Shown here: piece after piece, positions 15,330 to 23,178 of the stretch
Numbering within the stretch: position 1 is the stretch's first letter
How the letters are laid out: every line of letters begins with the position of its first letter
Assembly: GCA_000433355.1 (NCBI GenBank)
Contig: FR893147.1
Coordinates: forward strand, 1 to 31,369
DNA from: Alistipes sp. CAG:435
Lineage (GTDB): Bacteria > Bacteroidota > Bacteroidia > Bacteroidales > UBA932
Direction: 5' to 3'
DNA length: 31,369 nucleotides
Notes under the pieces: model-generated
What the model was told of the DNA's origin: nothing
What the model saw: only the letters and a program-made list of their open reading frames with translations
The model's database searches: none
Program-made: the position numbers and the translations under genes

Positions 15330-18000
15330 AATAGGCTCCAGGGCCGATGCTGTGGATCTCGTAGCTGGAGTCGTCCTGCGGGTCAAGGATGGCGGCATCC
15401 GTGTTTTTCGGGACATAGACCGTGGCGTGGGTTCCAAAAGGGATCCGGCCTTCCATGCGTACCTTGTCACCGTCCACCGTGACTTTGGAGACCAACGTTC
15501 CGTAAGGAGTCGCCGTCGTGTAGGAGACTTCGCCCAGCTCACGGACTGGAACCGGACGGATGATGATGTGCTTGTAGCCAGGCTCTTCCGGATCAGTGCG
15601 CACTCCCGCAAGCATCCTGTAGAACCAGACGAGACCGCCACCGAACATCGGATGGTTGCGCGAATCGTTGCCGTTCCACTGCTCCCACGTGGTTGTCGCA
15701 CCCTGCTCAAGCCACCATCCGAAGCTCGGGAAGTCCTTTTGGTTGAGGAGCGTCCAAGCGACATCGTTCATTCCGTTCAGGGCAAGCGTCTCATAAAGGA
15801 AGCGGTGAGCGACGAATCCCACATTGACATGGCCGTTGTACTTGACCATCAGCTCGTCGCGGAGTGTGGCGCGCACATTCTCAAGTCTCTCGCGGGGAAC
15901 ACCCATGTACAAGGCATAGACATTGGAGCCGAAATCCCCGTAGCTTTTTGTCTCAGGATCGTAGAACCGTTTGTTGAAGGCGTCACGGATTCCTTCGGCC
16001 TTGGCGGAATAGGCGGCGGCTCCCGCCTCGTCTCCAAGCACCTTGGCCGCTTTCGATGTGATGTCGGCGCACAACCAATAGAAGAATGTGTGGACGAGTT
16101 CGTCCTGAGGCAGGCCGAATGCCGGAGCCCAGTCGCCGAGGTTGTACCAATAGAGAGGCGCGCCCTGAGGCGTAGGCTTGTGGAAGGACGAGGTGCCGTC
16201 CTCTGCCCGCCAGGTGTCGTAGTAGCGCACGAAATCCTTCATCGGCTGGAGGCAGTCGGCGAGAAGCGTCTTGTCACCGTAGCTGTTGTAGAACTCCCAA
16301 GGCATGACACAGATGGCGGCTCCCCAGGCCGGGCCTCCTCCACAGCATGGCTCCCACGGAGCGCCGTTCGGAACATAGCCTGACTCCGGATTCTGACTGC
16401 CCTTGACATCGCCGATCCATTTGTTGTAGAAGGAGGCGGCATCGAAGTTGGCGAGAACCATCGGCATGGCTACCTCGCCGTCGCCGGTGTAAGGAAGTCT
16501 CTCCCGGTGAGGGCAGTCGGAAGCCACTCCAGCATGCATGTTGTCCACCTGCGACTGTCTCCAGATCTTTTCGATCCGACAGAACAACGGATTCGAGCAG
16601 TCAAACTCGGCGTCAGGCTTCACATTGCTGCCGACCGACTCTGCCACGACCTGTGAGACGTCAAGGTTCTCCATCCCGGAGACTATCGCCTCCCGGAACA
16701 CGTACCAGGTGAACCGAGGGCTTGTCGTGACCTTGCCGTCGGAAGCGCAGACATATTCACACCTGCCGGCCGGATACTCGGACAGGTGGTTAACCCTCAG
16801 TGTGTCTCCTTTCCTGACATTCACGCCGTCCAGCTTGACCCATCCTGAGATGACCTTGCCGAAATCAATCTTGAACGTGCCGTCCTCCAGACGCTCGAAA
16901 CTGACAGGCTTAAGGGTTTCCAGCACCTTGTCTGTCGGTCCCATGTTGGCGGTCAGCCTGCCCTGCGGAGCTTCCTTCAGGACGGCGTGGCTCAATGAGG
17001 AGTCATCCAATCCTGGCTTGTTCCATCCCGGAATCTCAAAGTTGGCATCATAGACTTCTCCCTGGTAGAGGTTGCTGAACACGACCGGAGAGTGAGCCTC
17101 CTTCCATGTGGTGTCCGAGCAGACATATTCAATGCCTCCGTCTGAATATTCAAGCGCCATCTGCAGGATGAACCTCGGGTAGCCGTAGTTCGCTATGTTG
17201 TTGTTGTTGAACAACCCTTCATGGAAATAGCCGCTCCCAAGGAGCATCGAGACGGCGTTCGCCCCCTTGCCGAGCATGTCGGTGATGTCGTAGGCGAGAT
17301 ACAGGGTTCTGTAGGCGGTGACTTCCGGCTCCAGCGGGATCCGCGGATTGGTGAGAAGCGCCGGTCTGGCCGTGTAATCCGTCAGGCCAGGAACGAAATA
17401 ATCGTCTCCGACCTTCCTGCCATTGAGGGACATCTCGAACCAGCCAAGTCCGCAGACAAATGCCTTCGCACGGACAAGTCCCTCTCTGACAGTAAATTCC
17501 TTTCTGAATATGGGTGCGGAGTTGTCCGCCTCCGGAACGCTGTCATCCTGCCATGAGGCACCTATCCACTTCGCCCGCCAGTCACTTTCGCTGAACATTC
17601 CGGTCGTCCAGCGGGCAGGTCTCGCCCAGGTGGAGACCTTGTCCTTGCCGTCCCAGATCCTGACCGTCCACCAATAGTCCTTCATGGACTCCATAGCCGG
17701 GCCTGAATATGCCACCAGATGCGACTCGGCACTAACCGTCTTACCCGAGTCCCAGATGTCGGCCTTGCCTTCCTTGAGGGCATTCCTGTCCGTCGCCACC
17801 AGCACCTGCCACGCCGTCTGGGTCGTGTTGTTTATCCAGGAGAGCCTTGGGGCCTGGGTGTCAATCACGATGTCGTCGCCTTCCTGGTACTCGCACCGGA
17901 GGGATTCCGGCGCCGTGGCCGCGCCACATCCGCATAAACCCAATGTAAGACCAATAAACATTGCCGCCAGAATGGCCGGCCGGATTCCTGTTGTCTTCAT
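15322..18000 (-). CDS. GH78 alpha-L-rhamnosidase lipoprotein
   Basis: An 892-residue enzyme that removes terminal alpha-L-rhamnose from plant or bacterial glycans. The signal has lipobox LCGC (Cys25). Order: N-terminal Ig-like domain (about 30-135), the rhamnosidase N domain (WIGASW, APIFRKEFTV, YLNG-type motif ALNGRK as SLNGRK), a concanavalin-like domain (about 360-460), the (alpha/alpha)6 catalytic domain and a C-terminal beta domain. The active-site signature is DCPHRERLPYTGDGE, giving Asp495, Glu500 and Asp507; the second conserved Glu is Glu773 in TTTWEQW, followed by SRNHPMFGG. Length fits the family. It starts 22 nt after the tricorn-like gene, so the two are probably co-transcribed. 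GC content is clearly higher than in the 0-6 kb region. Confidence 0.92.
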   Translation of the reverse strand: MKTTGIRPAILAAMFIGLTLGLCGCGAATAPESLRCEYQEGDDIVIDTQAPRLSWINNTTQTAWQVLVATDRNALKEGKADIWDSGKTVSAESHLVAYSGPAMESMKDYWWTVRIWDGKDKVSTWARPARWTTGMFSESDWRAKWIGASWQDDSVPEADNSAPIFRKEFTVREGLVRAKAFVCGLGWFEMSLNGRKVGDDYFVPGLTDYTARPALLTNPRIPLEPEVTAYRTLYLAYDITDMLGKGANAVSMLLGSGYFHEGLFNNNNIANYGYPRFILQMALEYSDGGIEYVCSDTTWKEAHSPVVFSNLYQGEVYDANFEIPGWNKPGLDDSSLSHAVLKEAPQGRLTANMGPTDKVLETLKPVSFERLEDGTFKIDFGKVISGWVKLDGVNVRKGDTLRVNHLSEYPAGRCEYVCASDGKVTTSPRFTWYVFREAIVSGMENLDVSQVVAESVGSNVKPDAEFDCSNPLFCRIEKIWRQSQVDNMHAGVASDCPHRERLPYTGDGEVAMPMVLANFDAASFYNKWIGDVKGSQNPESGYVPNGAPWEPCCGGGPAWGAAICVMPWEFYNSYGDKTLLADCLQPMKDFVRYYDTWRAEDGTSSFHKPTPQGAPLYWYNLGDWAPAFGLPQDELVHTFFYWLCADITSKAAKVLGDEAGAAAYSAKAEGIRDAFNKRFYDPETKSYGDFGSNVYALYMGVPRERLENVRATLRDELMVKYNGHVNVGFVAHRFLYETLALNGMNDVAWTLLNQKDFPSFGWWLEQGATTTWEQWNGNDSRNHPMFGGGLVWFYRMLAGVRTDPEEPGYKHIIIRPVPVRELGEVSYTTATPYGTLVSKVTVDGDKVRMEGRIPFGTHATVYVPKNTDAAILDPQDDSSYEIHSIGPGAYSF

Positions 18001-18022
18001 ATTTCAGTGTCTCGGTAATCCG

Positions 18023-21000
18023 TTACTTGATCTGAGGCAGTCCAAGATCCTTGAAGGTGCGAGGAGCCGGGGTCTCAGGAAACGGCTTGCGGTCCTTGAT
18101 CTGCTGAAGGGCAACCTCAATGGCCTTGTCAAGCTGCTGATCCTCACCGGCATATTCCTTAACAGGGTCATTGTCCAGCAGGATGTCAGGATCGACTCCG
18201 TGGTTCTCGACGATCCACTGTCCCGTCGCCGCGTCGTAGTTCGTGAAGAACGGCACGCGCACGTCGGTTCCGTCCATGTAAGGCAGGGAGCCGCTGATGC
18301 CCACGATTCCGCCCCAAGTCCTTGTGCCGATCACCGTTCCAAGGTTGTTGGCCTTGAAGCTCCACGGGAAGAGGTCACCGTCCGATGCTGAATATTTATT
18401 GATCAGCAGCACCTTAGGGCCCGTGTGGGTCCCTTCCGGAATGGTTCCGTTCTGGTTGGAGTTCCTGTACATCGTCATCCTGTAGACCTTGCGCAGAAGC
18501 CTCTCGATGACCATCGGAGAGATGTTTCCACCACCGTTGGCACGATCATCGATGATGAGAGCCTCCTTGTCGAGCTGAGGATAGTACCAGCGTGCGAACT
18601 CGTTAAGTCCCTCAGGTCCCATGTCAGGGATATAGATGTAGCCTACCTTGCCGCCGGATTTCTCCTCGACGGTGCGGATGTTCCTCATCACCCACTCGTA
18701 GTGTTCGAGAGGATATTCATCGGCGATCGGCTTGACCACGACCTTGCGTCCTCCCTCGGCGGCCGACTTGCTGACGGTCAGTTCGACAAGTTTGTCAGCT
18801 TTTCCGACAAGGAGCCTGTAGATGTTGTCCACATCCTTAAGCGACTGTCCGTCAATGGCTGTGATGAAATCGCCCTCGGAGATATTCATTCCCGGTTCGG
18901 TCAACGGTGAGCGGAGTTCGTTCCTATAGACAGCGCCGGAGTAAATGTGATTGATCTTGAAGTAACCGCTCTTGTCCTTGCTCATCTTAGCACCGAGAAG
19001 GCCCATCGGGATGCGCTCAGGCTTAGGGTAGTCGCCCGGATTGACGTAGGCGTGACCGCTGGCGACCTCGCCGATCATTCCGCCTATCACGTAATTGAGG
19101 TCAAGACGGGTCTTGACATAAGGCAGGAGAGCTGCATACTTCTCCTTGACGGCCTTCCAGTCGCGGCCGTGCATATTCTCAAGATAGTAGCCGTCGCGGA
19201 ACGCTCTCCAGACCTCGTCGAAGATCTGAGGCCACTCCTGGGCGTAATCCACTGTCGTGTACATATTGTCAAGGTCGATGGCCTCGCCTCCGCCGACTTT
19301 CGCGGACGGGAAGCTGACGGCTGTCCATTTGCCCTTGGCAGTCGAAAGTGCCTTCTTGTCTCCCGGACGGTAGATGACCATTCCTTCAGAACACTGCTCA
19401 GACTTACCGGTCTCGAAATCAAGCACCTGAGTACCACGACCGTCCCTGTACCAGAGCTTCTTGCCGTCAGAGAAATATGAGCGTGAGCCTCCTACAGGAA
19501 GTTTTATGGTTCTGTCTACCAGGCCATTGATGTCGATCTTCACGTCCACAGTCTTCTTGCCGGAAGCAGCATTGCCGGCGTCTTTAGAAGCCTTGGCGGC
19601 CTTCTTGTCTTTGGCGGCTTCCGCCGGAGCCGCTTCATCCTTCTTATCTTCGGAAATATTCACAGACTCGCTGTCTGTCGGGAGCAGCGGTGAAGGTGTG
19701 CCGGCAGCGAGCATCGTCATATAAACTCCGCTTCTGTCCGTGTAGGCGAAGTTCCACTCGATCCAGCTGTAGATCGGACGGAAATCCCTGTCAGATGTGA
19801 ATATCAAGTATTTACCATCTGTTGAGAATGTCGGGAAACTGGAGTCGTACCATTTCTCCGTGACAGGATATTCCTTGGCGGAAGCGAGGTTATAGACATA
19901 GACCACGCTCATTTTGTTCGGGGCAGGGCGGCTGTAGGTAAGCCACTTGCTGTCAGGGGAATATTCAACATCCCTTATTTCCTGTTCAGGGCATTGAAGA
20001 ACAGTCCGTTTGGTTTTGGCGAACGGATCGACCTCAACGATGCGGTTCTTTCTGTCGGTGTAAAGGATGTGCTTGCTGTCCGGACTCCATTGAAGGTCAC
20101 GGATGTAGGTGTCGTTGTCCTTGGTGACCTGGACAGGCTCGCCACCGGCGGCGACATCGTAGAGATAGACCTCGGTCTCCCCTGTTCCGTCACCTATGAA
20201 GGCGATGTACTTTCCGTCAGGACTCCAGTCGGCGCTGCGCTCGTTCGAGCCAGGGGTCTTGGTGATGTTTCTCGTGATGCCCTTTCCGACAGGCACGTCG
20301 AAGAGTTCTCCGCGGGCTGTGATGGCCATTCTCTTGCCATCTGGGGAAAGGCTGAACGACGTGCGCCCCTTCTTGCCGACATTCATCCTCTCGGCACGGG
20401 CATAGACAAGGTCGGAGCCAAGTGTGATGTGGATCCGCTCGCTGGCCTTTGTGGCCGGATCCAGCTTATAGAGGTAGCCTCCTTTCTCGAACACAACGAG
20501 TCTGCCGTTCGTGCTCGGGAACTTCACGTCATAGTCATCGAATGATGTCACCTTGGCCGTGGCCTTGGTCTTCGTGTTGTAAACGAAAAGGTTCATCGTC
20601 ATGTCACGGTCGGACGCGAAATAGATCTCGTCGCCTACCCACATCGGGAATATGTCCTGCGCCGTGTTGTCGGTGATCTTCTCGACCTTCCTGCCGTCGT
20701 AGACCCAGATCTCGTCGGCCATTCCGCCACGGTAATATTTCCAGGTCCTGAACTCTCTCATCACCCGGTTGTAAGCAAGTTTCTTCCCGTCAGGCGAATA
20801 GGAGCAGAAGCCTCCTTCCGGAAGCGGAATCTCCTTCGGCATCCCGCCGTTCACGGAAACCGTCCAAAGCTTGCCGGAAAAGCCATCGCCAGTGCGGTTT
20901 CTGAATATGATGTTCTTTCCGTCAGGTGTCCATCCCATTACGATGTTGTTAGGTCCCATCCTGTCACCGAGATCGTCACGTCCGTTGGTGGCCGTGTAGG

Positions 21001-21319
21001 TCAGACGGACAGGCTCGCCGCCTTTCGCCGGGATGATGTAAACCTCACGGTTGCCGTCATATTCACCGGTGAAGGCGATCGTCTTGCCGTCCGGTGAGTA
21101 GTGCGCGAACATCTCGTAGCCGACGTGGGAGGTCAGTCGGCGTGCCTCGCCACCGCTGAGCGGAGCCGTGAACAGGTCGCCGGCGTAAGAGAACACAACT
21201 TCCGTCCCGTTCGTCGCCGGGAACCTCAGAAGCCTTGCCTCGTCGGTCACTTCAGCAGGCCCACCAACCGCCGAAAGCGTCATTCCTCCAAGAAGGAGGG
21301 TCAAAAACATTCTTTTCAT
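18023..21319 (-). CDS. Tricorn-like S41 peptidase with PD40 propeller and PDZ
   Basis: A 1098-residue secreted peptidase. After a Sec signal come many WD40-like PD40 repeats (YSPDGKTIAFTGEYDGNREV, WSPDGKYIAFIGDGTGETEV) forming two propellers. A low-complexity Lys/Ala linker follows near 555-590, then a tricorn C1-like region, a PDZ domain (ISEGDFITAIDGQSLKDV) and the S41 core with IIDDRANGGGNISP. The nucleophile region is SASDGDLFPW (Ser979-Asp980), and an upstream SGHAY resembles the catalytic-His loop. The family degrades oligopeptides; this copy is periplasmic or surface-exposed. It starts 12 nt after the AAA ATPase gene and is followed at 22 nt by the rhamnosidase. The ORF is intact. Confidence 0.93.
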   Translation of the reverse strand: MKRMFLTLLLGGMTLSAVGGPAEVTDEARLLRFPATNGTEVVFSYAGDLFTAPLSGGEARRLTSHVGYEMFAHYSPDGKTIAFTGEYDGNREVYIIPAKGGEPVRLTYTATNGRDDLGDRMGPNNIVMGWTPDGKNIIFRNRTGDGFSGKLWTVSVNGGMPKEIPLPEGGFCSYSPDGKKLAYNRVMREFRTWKYYRGGMADEIWVYDGRKVEKITDNTAQDIFPMWVGDEIYFASDRDMTMNLFVYNTKTKATAKVTSFDDYDVKFPSTNGRLVVFEKGGYLYKLDPATKASERIHITLGSDLVYARAERMNVGKKGRTSFSLSPDGKRMAITARGELFDVPVGKGITRNITKTPGSNERSADWSPDGKYIAFIGDGTGETEVYLYDVAAGGEPVQVTKDNDTYIRDLQWSPDSKHILYTDRKNRIVEVDPFAKTKRTVLQCPEQEIRDVEYSPDSKWLTYSRPAPNKMSVVYVYNLASAKEYPVTEKWYDSSFPTFSTDGKYLIFTSDRDFRPIYSWIEWNFAYTDRSGVYMTMLAAGTPSPLLPTDSESVNISEDKKDEAAPAEAAKDKKAAKASKDAGNAASGKKTVDVKIDINGLVDRTIKLPVGGSRSYFSDGKKLWYRDGRGTQVLDFETGKSEQCSEGMVIYRPGDKKALSTAKGKWTAVSFPSAKVGGGEAIDLDNMYTTVDYAQEWPQIFDEVWRAFRDGYYLENMHGRDWKAVKEKYAALLPYVKTRLDLNYVIGGMIGEVASGHAYVNPGDYPKPERIPMGLLGAKMSKDKSGYFKINHIYSGAVYRNELRSPLTEPGMNISEGDFITAIDGQSLKDVDNIYRLLVGKADKLVELTVSKSAAEGGRKVVVKPIADEYPLEHYEWVMRNIRTVEEKSGGKVGYIYIPDMGPEGLNEFARWYYPQLDKEALIIDDRANGGGNISPMVIERLLRKVYRMTMYRNSNQNGTIPEGTHTGPKVLLINKYSASDGDLFPWSFKANNLGTVIGTRTWGGIVGISGSLPYMDGTDVRVPFFTNYDAATGQWIVENHGVDPDILLDNDPVKEYAGEDQQLDKAIEVALQQIKDRKPFPETPAPRTFKDLGLPQIK

Positions 21320-21331
21320 AATATTAATGAA

Positions 21332-22480
21332 TTATTGGATTTCACGTGTTAGCCAAAGTTTCAGCAATGGATCCGAGAGAGTATATTCATTGCCCTCTTT
21401 TGTAATAAGATCCATCTCAAGGAGCTGTTTGGTCGCGGACTGGACGGAGCTTGCGGACTTCAGTCTGTGTCTTTTCACAAACGCCGAAGCCGTCAACCCT
21501 TTAGCAATACCCTCTGAATGAATTGCATACAGCAATTCTTTCTGTTGCTCCGTTATTACCGAAAGTTGCTCCCGGATGCGTCTGGAACTCTCCTCGATAA
21601 AGCGGTCTATCATATTGTCCACAAGATTAACATCCGCGGTTCCACCTGTAGCCGTCTCCGTGAACACATCGTGCATTATTCTCTGCACATAAGCGGTTAT
21701 TCCCTCAAACACATCATAAGCCTTGTGGACACAATCTTCCGTAACTGTCTTTCCATACCTTGCGAACAGATCCCGTGCAAACCGAGCATAAACGCCCCTG
21801 TCAATCGGATCCATACTCAAATTGGTCGCACTCTGGTAAAACGGCCTCTTTGAGTCCAGAAACATCTGATCCATTATCCTCCTCTCACTGCCGGAAAAGA
21901 TAAAATTAGAGTTGGAAGAGCGCTGAATATTCGCCCTCAGCAATGCCTCCACACCTTTCTCACGGTATTTCACAACCTGCTGGAACTCATCGATGACAAC
22001 AATGCAGCGCCTGTCCGCCTTCTCCAAATATTCGAATATCTCCTCAATGGTATATTCAGGAGCGGTAATATCCCCCAGACGGACGTTGAATGTCGGCTTT
22101 CCACTCACCGGATCAAATCCAAAACTCCCTTGAAGCGACCTTAGAGTCGAAGCGAAAGACTTCATAAGTTTGTCACTATGCCTCGCGACCTTCTTGAAAA
22201 CCCCATTTCCTAACTCCATTATTAGTTCCCTCAGACTGGAGGTGTGAAGAATATCCACGAATATCACGAAAAACTTGTCTTTCAGCCTCTCTTCACCAAA
22301 GCAATGATAAACAAGCTCCGTCTTCCCGACCCTCCTCGGAGAGGTCAGAACGACATTTTCCCCATTTAATATGCAGCCCGTCAACCGCTTGGTTTCTGTG
22401 TCCCTGTCACAGAAAAATTCTGGAGGAATCCTTCCCGCAACAAAGAACGGATTGATATAATTGTCCATAGTTAATTCCAT
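21332..22480 (-). CDS. AAA ATPase (archaeal ATPase_2-like family)
   Basis: A 382-residue cytoplasmic protein. The P-loop is SPRRVGKTEL (Lys53), Walker B is CIVVIDEFQQVV, and an Arg-rich sensor segment follows (FSGSERRIMDQMF). The C-terminal third is a winged-helix-like domain (GLTASAFVKRHRLKSASSVQSATKQLLEMDLITKEGNEYTLSDPLL). This family is common in Bacteroidales and archaea; its function is unresolved, but P-loop plus winged helix suggests a regulatory or DNA-associated NTPase. The usual family start would be MDNYINPFF at 22468; ATG at 22480 is also possible and would be nearly leaderless relative to the promoter at 22487-22494. A 13-bp inverted repeat overlaps the promoter, which could indicate self-regulation. 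Confidence 0.85.
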   Translation of the reverse strand: MELTMDNYINPFFVAGRIPPEFFCDRDTETKRLTGCILNGENVVLTSPRRVGKTELVYHCFGEERLKDKFFVIFVDILHTSSLRELIMELGNGVFKKVARHSDKLMKSFASTLRSLQGSFGFDPVSGKPTFNVRLGDITAPEYTIEEIFEYLEKADRRCIVVIDEFQQVVKYREKGVEALLRANIQRSSNSNFIFSGSERRIMDQMFLDSKRPFYQSATNLSMDPIDRGVYARFARDLFARYGKTVTEDCVHKAYDVFEGITAYVQRIMHDVFTETATGGTADVNLVDNMIDRFIEESSRRIREQLSVITEQQKELLYAIHSEGIAKGLTASAFVKRHRLKSASSVQSATKQLLEMDLITKEGNEYTLSDPLLKLWLTREIQ

Positions 22481-22486
22481 CTACGG

Positions 22487-22537
22487 CAAATATAACAAAA
22501 AATTATTCTGCCAAAATTATTTTAGCAGAATAATTTT
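22487..22537 (-). promoter_or_regulatory. Promoter with overlapping 13-bp inverted repeat (possible operator)
   Basis: The minus strand has TATATTTG (22494-22487), an exact TAnnTTTG, with TTTG 17 nt upstream (22515-22512), slightly shorter than usual. Overlapping it, AAAATTATTCTGC (22499-22511) and GCAGAATAATTTT (22525-22537) form a perfect 13-bp inverted repeat with a 13-nt spacer. This arrangement fits a dimeric DNA-binding protein that blocks the promoter. Confidence 0.55.
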
Positions 22538-22553
22538 AATAGAATAAATTCAG

Positions 22554-22735
22554 TTTGTTCCCCAGAAAGCCCTCTCGTGTACCAAAGACCTTATTATAGA
22601 GGTTTGGTACACCAGAAGGCAGTTATACGTACCAAAGGCATTATTTAGAGCACTTGGTACCGCAGAGAGGCCTCTCGTGTACCAACGACATTATTTAGAG
22701 CACTTGGTACCGCAGAGAGGCTTCTCGTGTACCAA
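22554..22735. repeat. 50-bp tandem array with GTACCAA/TTGGTAC hairpins
   Basis: GTACCAA starts at 22579, 22629, 22679 and 22729, an exact 50-bp period. Units 2 and 3 differ at only about three bases; unit 1 is more diverged, and partial units flank the array. Each unit contains GTACCAA and TTGGTAC as inverted arms 18 nt apart, then GAGAGGCCTCTC, a second perfect palindrome in unit 2 and nearly so in unit 3. No unique spacers are present, so it is not a CRISPR array. Confidence 0.8.
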
Positions 22736-22767
22736 TCCCTTTAGACATTCACAGATCGACACCCTCA

Positions 22768-22833
22768 GGGCAGAAAAATCAAATGGCAAATTTTGGTAAC
22801 GTGCAAAATTTGCCATTTGCCTTTTTTCTGCCC
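22768..22833. ncRNA. Long hairpin 1 with conserved loop
   Basis: Arms 22768-22794 and 22805-22833 enclose the loop GGTAACGTGC (22795-22804). The inner 14 bp (AAATGGCAAATTTT/AAAATTTGCCATTT) are perfect; after a small internal loop the outer GGGCAGAAAA pairs with TTTTCTGCCC. The loop and inner AAATTTT/AAAATTT are identical to hairpin 2, while the rest of the stem is unrelated. Whether it acts as RNA or DNA is not known; typed as ncRNA for structure only. Confidence 0.6.
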
Positions 22834-22906
22834 CCACTGTCAGCAGTTATTTATGCAGTTTTGGCTTACGTCAGCGACCGACGGAAAAGTATTCAATCAT
22901 CGGGAC

Positions 22907-22977
22907 ATAAGAAGGACATCCCCTTTTTGAAAATTTTGGTAACGTGCAAAATTTCAAAAAGGGGATGTCCTTCTTAT
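22907..22977. ncRNA. Long hairpin 2 with the same loop
   Basis: Arms 22907-22937 and 22948-22977 pair over 30 bp with a single bulged A; the stem core is GAAGGACATCCCC/GGGGATGTCCTTC. The loop GGTAACGTGC (22938-22947) is identical to hairpin 1, 143 nt away. The near-perfect stem of different sequence shows that pairing itself is kept. Function unknown. Confidence 0.6.
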
Positions 22978-23015
22978 ACTTATAAATATGTCTTTCCTCT
23001 TAGTAAGCGTTAAAA

Positions 23016-23166
23016 AATAAGTTGAACTAAATTTGTGTCAGATTTATGAGGATAGATTTCTTTTGGAAGAAGGAGTGTACTGGAGGTACACGACTGATGA
23101 GAAAAGAAATATAGACCATAAAGATATACAAATTGTTCAAGTTATTCTTTAATGATTACTTAGTAT
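23016..23166. repeat. Structured intergenic element, copy A (about 150 bp)
   Basis: The core 23048-23125 is the same length (78 bp) as 25294-25371 and identical at 66 positions with no gaps; weaker similarity extends on both sides (AATAAGTTG at the left, CAAGTTATT and CTTAGTAT at the right). The core folds: ATTTCTTTT with AAAAGAAAT as outer helix and GTGTAC/GTACAC as inner hairpin. It starts just downstream of hairpin 2 and ends shortly before the M3 peptidase stop. Confidence 0.7.
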
Positions 23167-23178
23167 CGAAATACCGTT

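Noticed and set aside
15336..15764. Upstream extension of the barrel-remnant frame
   Set aside because: It lies inside the rhamnosidase gene in another frame and is Arg/Ser/Thr-rich shadow sequence.
15292..16383. Long plus-strand open frame of 363 codons
   Set aside because: It is antisense to the conserved catalytic domain of the rhamnosidase; high GC makes such shadows common.
22579..22735. CRISPR array
   Set aside because: The 50-bp units abut without unique spacers, and there are no cas genes in the window.
22783..23013. Plus-strand 76-codon frame over the twin hairpins
   Set aside because: It consists of hairpin arms and has no coding character.
23091..23125. Hammerhead ribozyme (CTGATGAG present in both copies of the 150-bp element)
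   Set aside because: Copy B has a later CGAAA but copy A does not, and no stem II can be formed between the two core strands.
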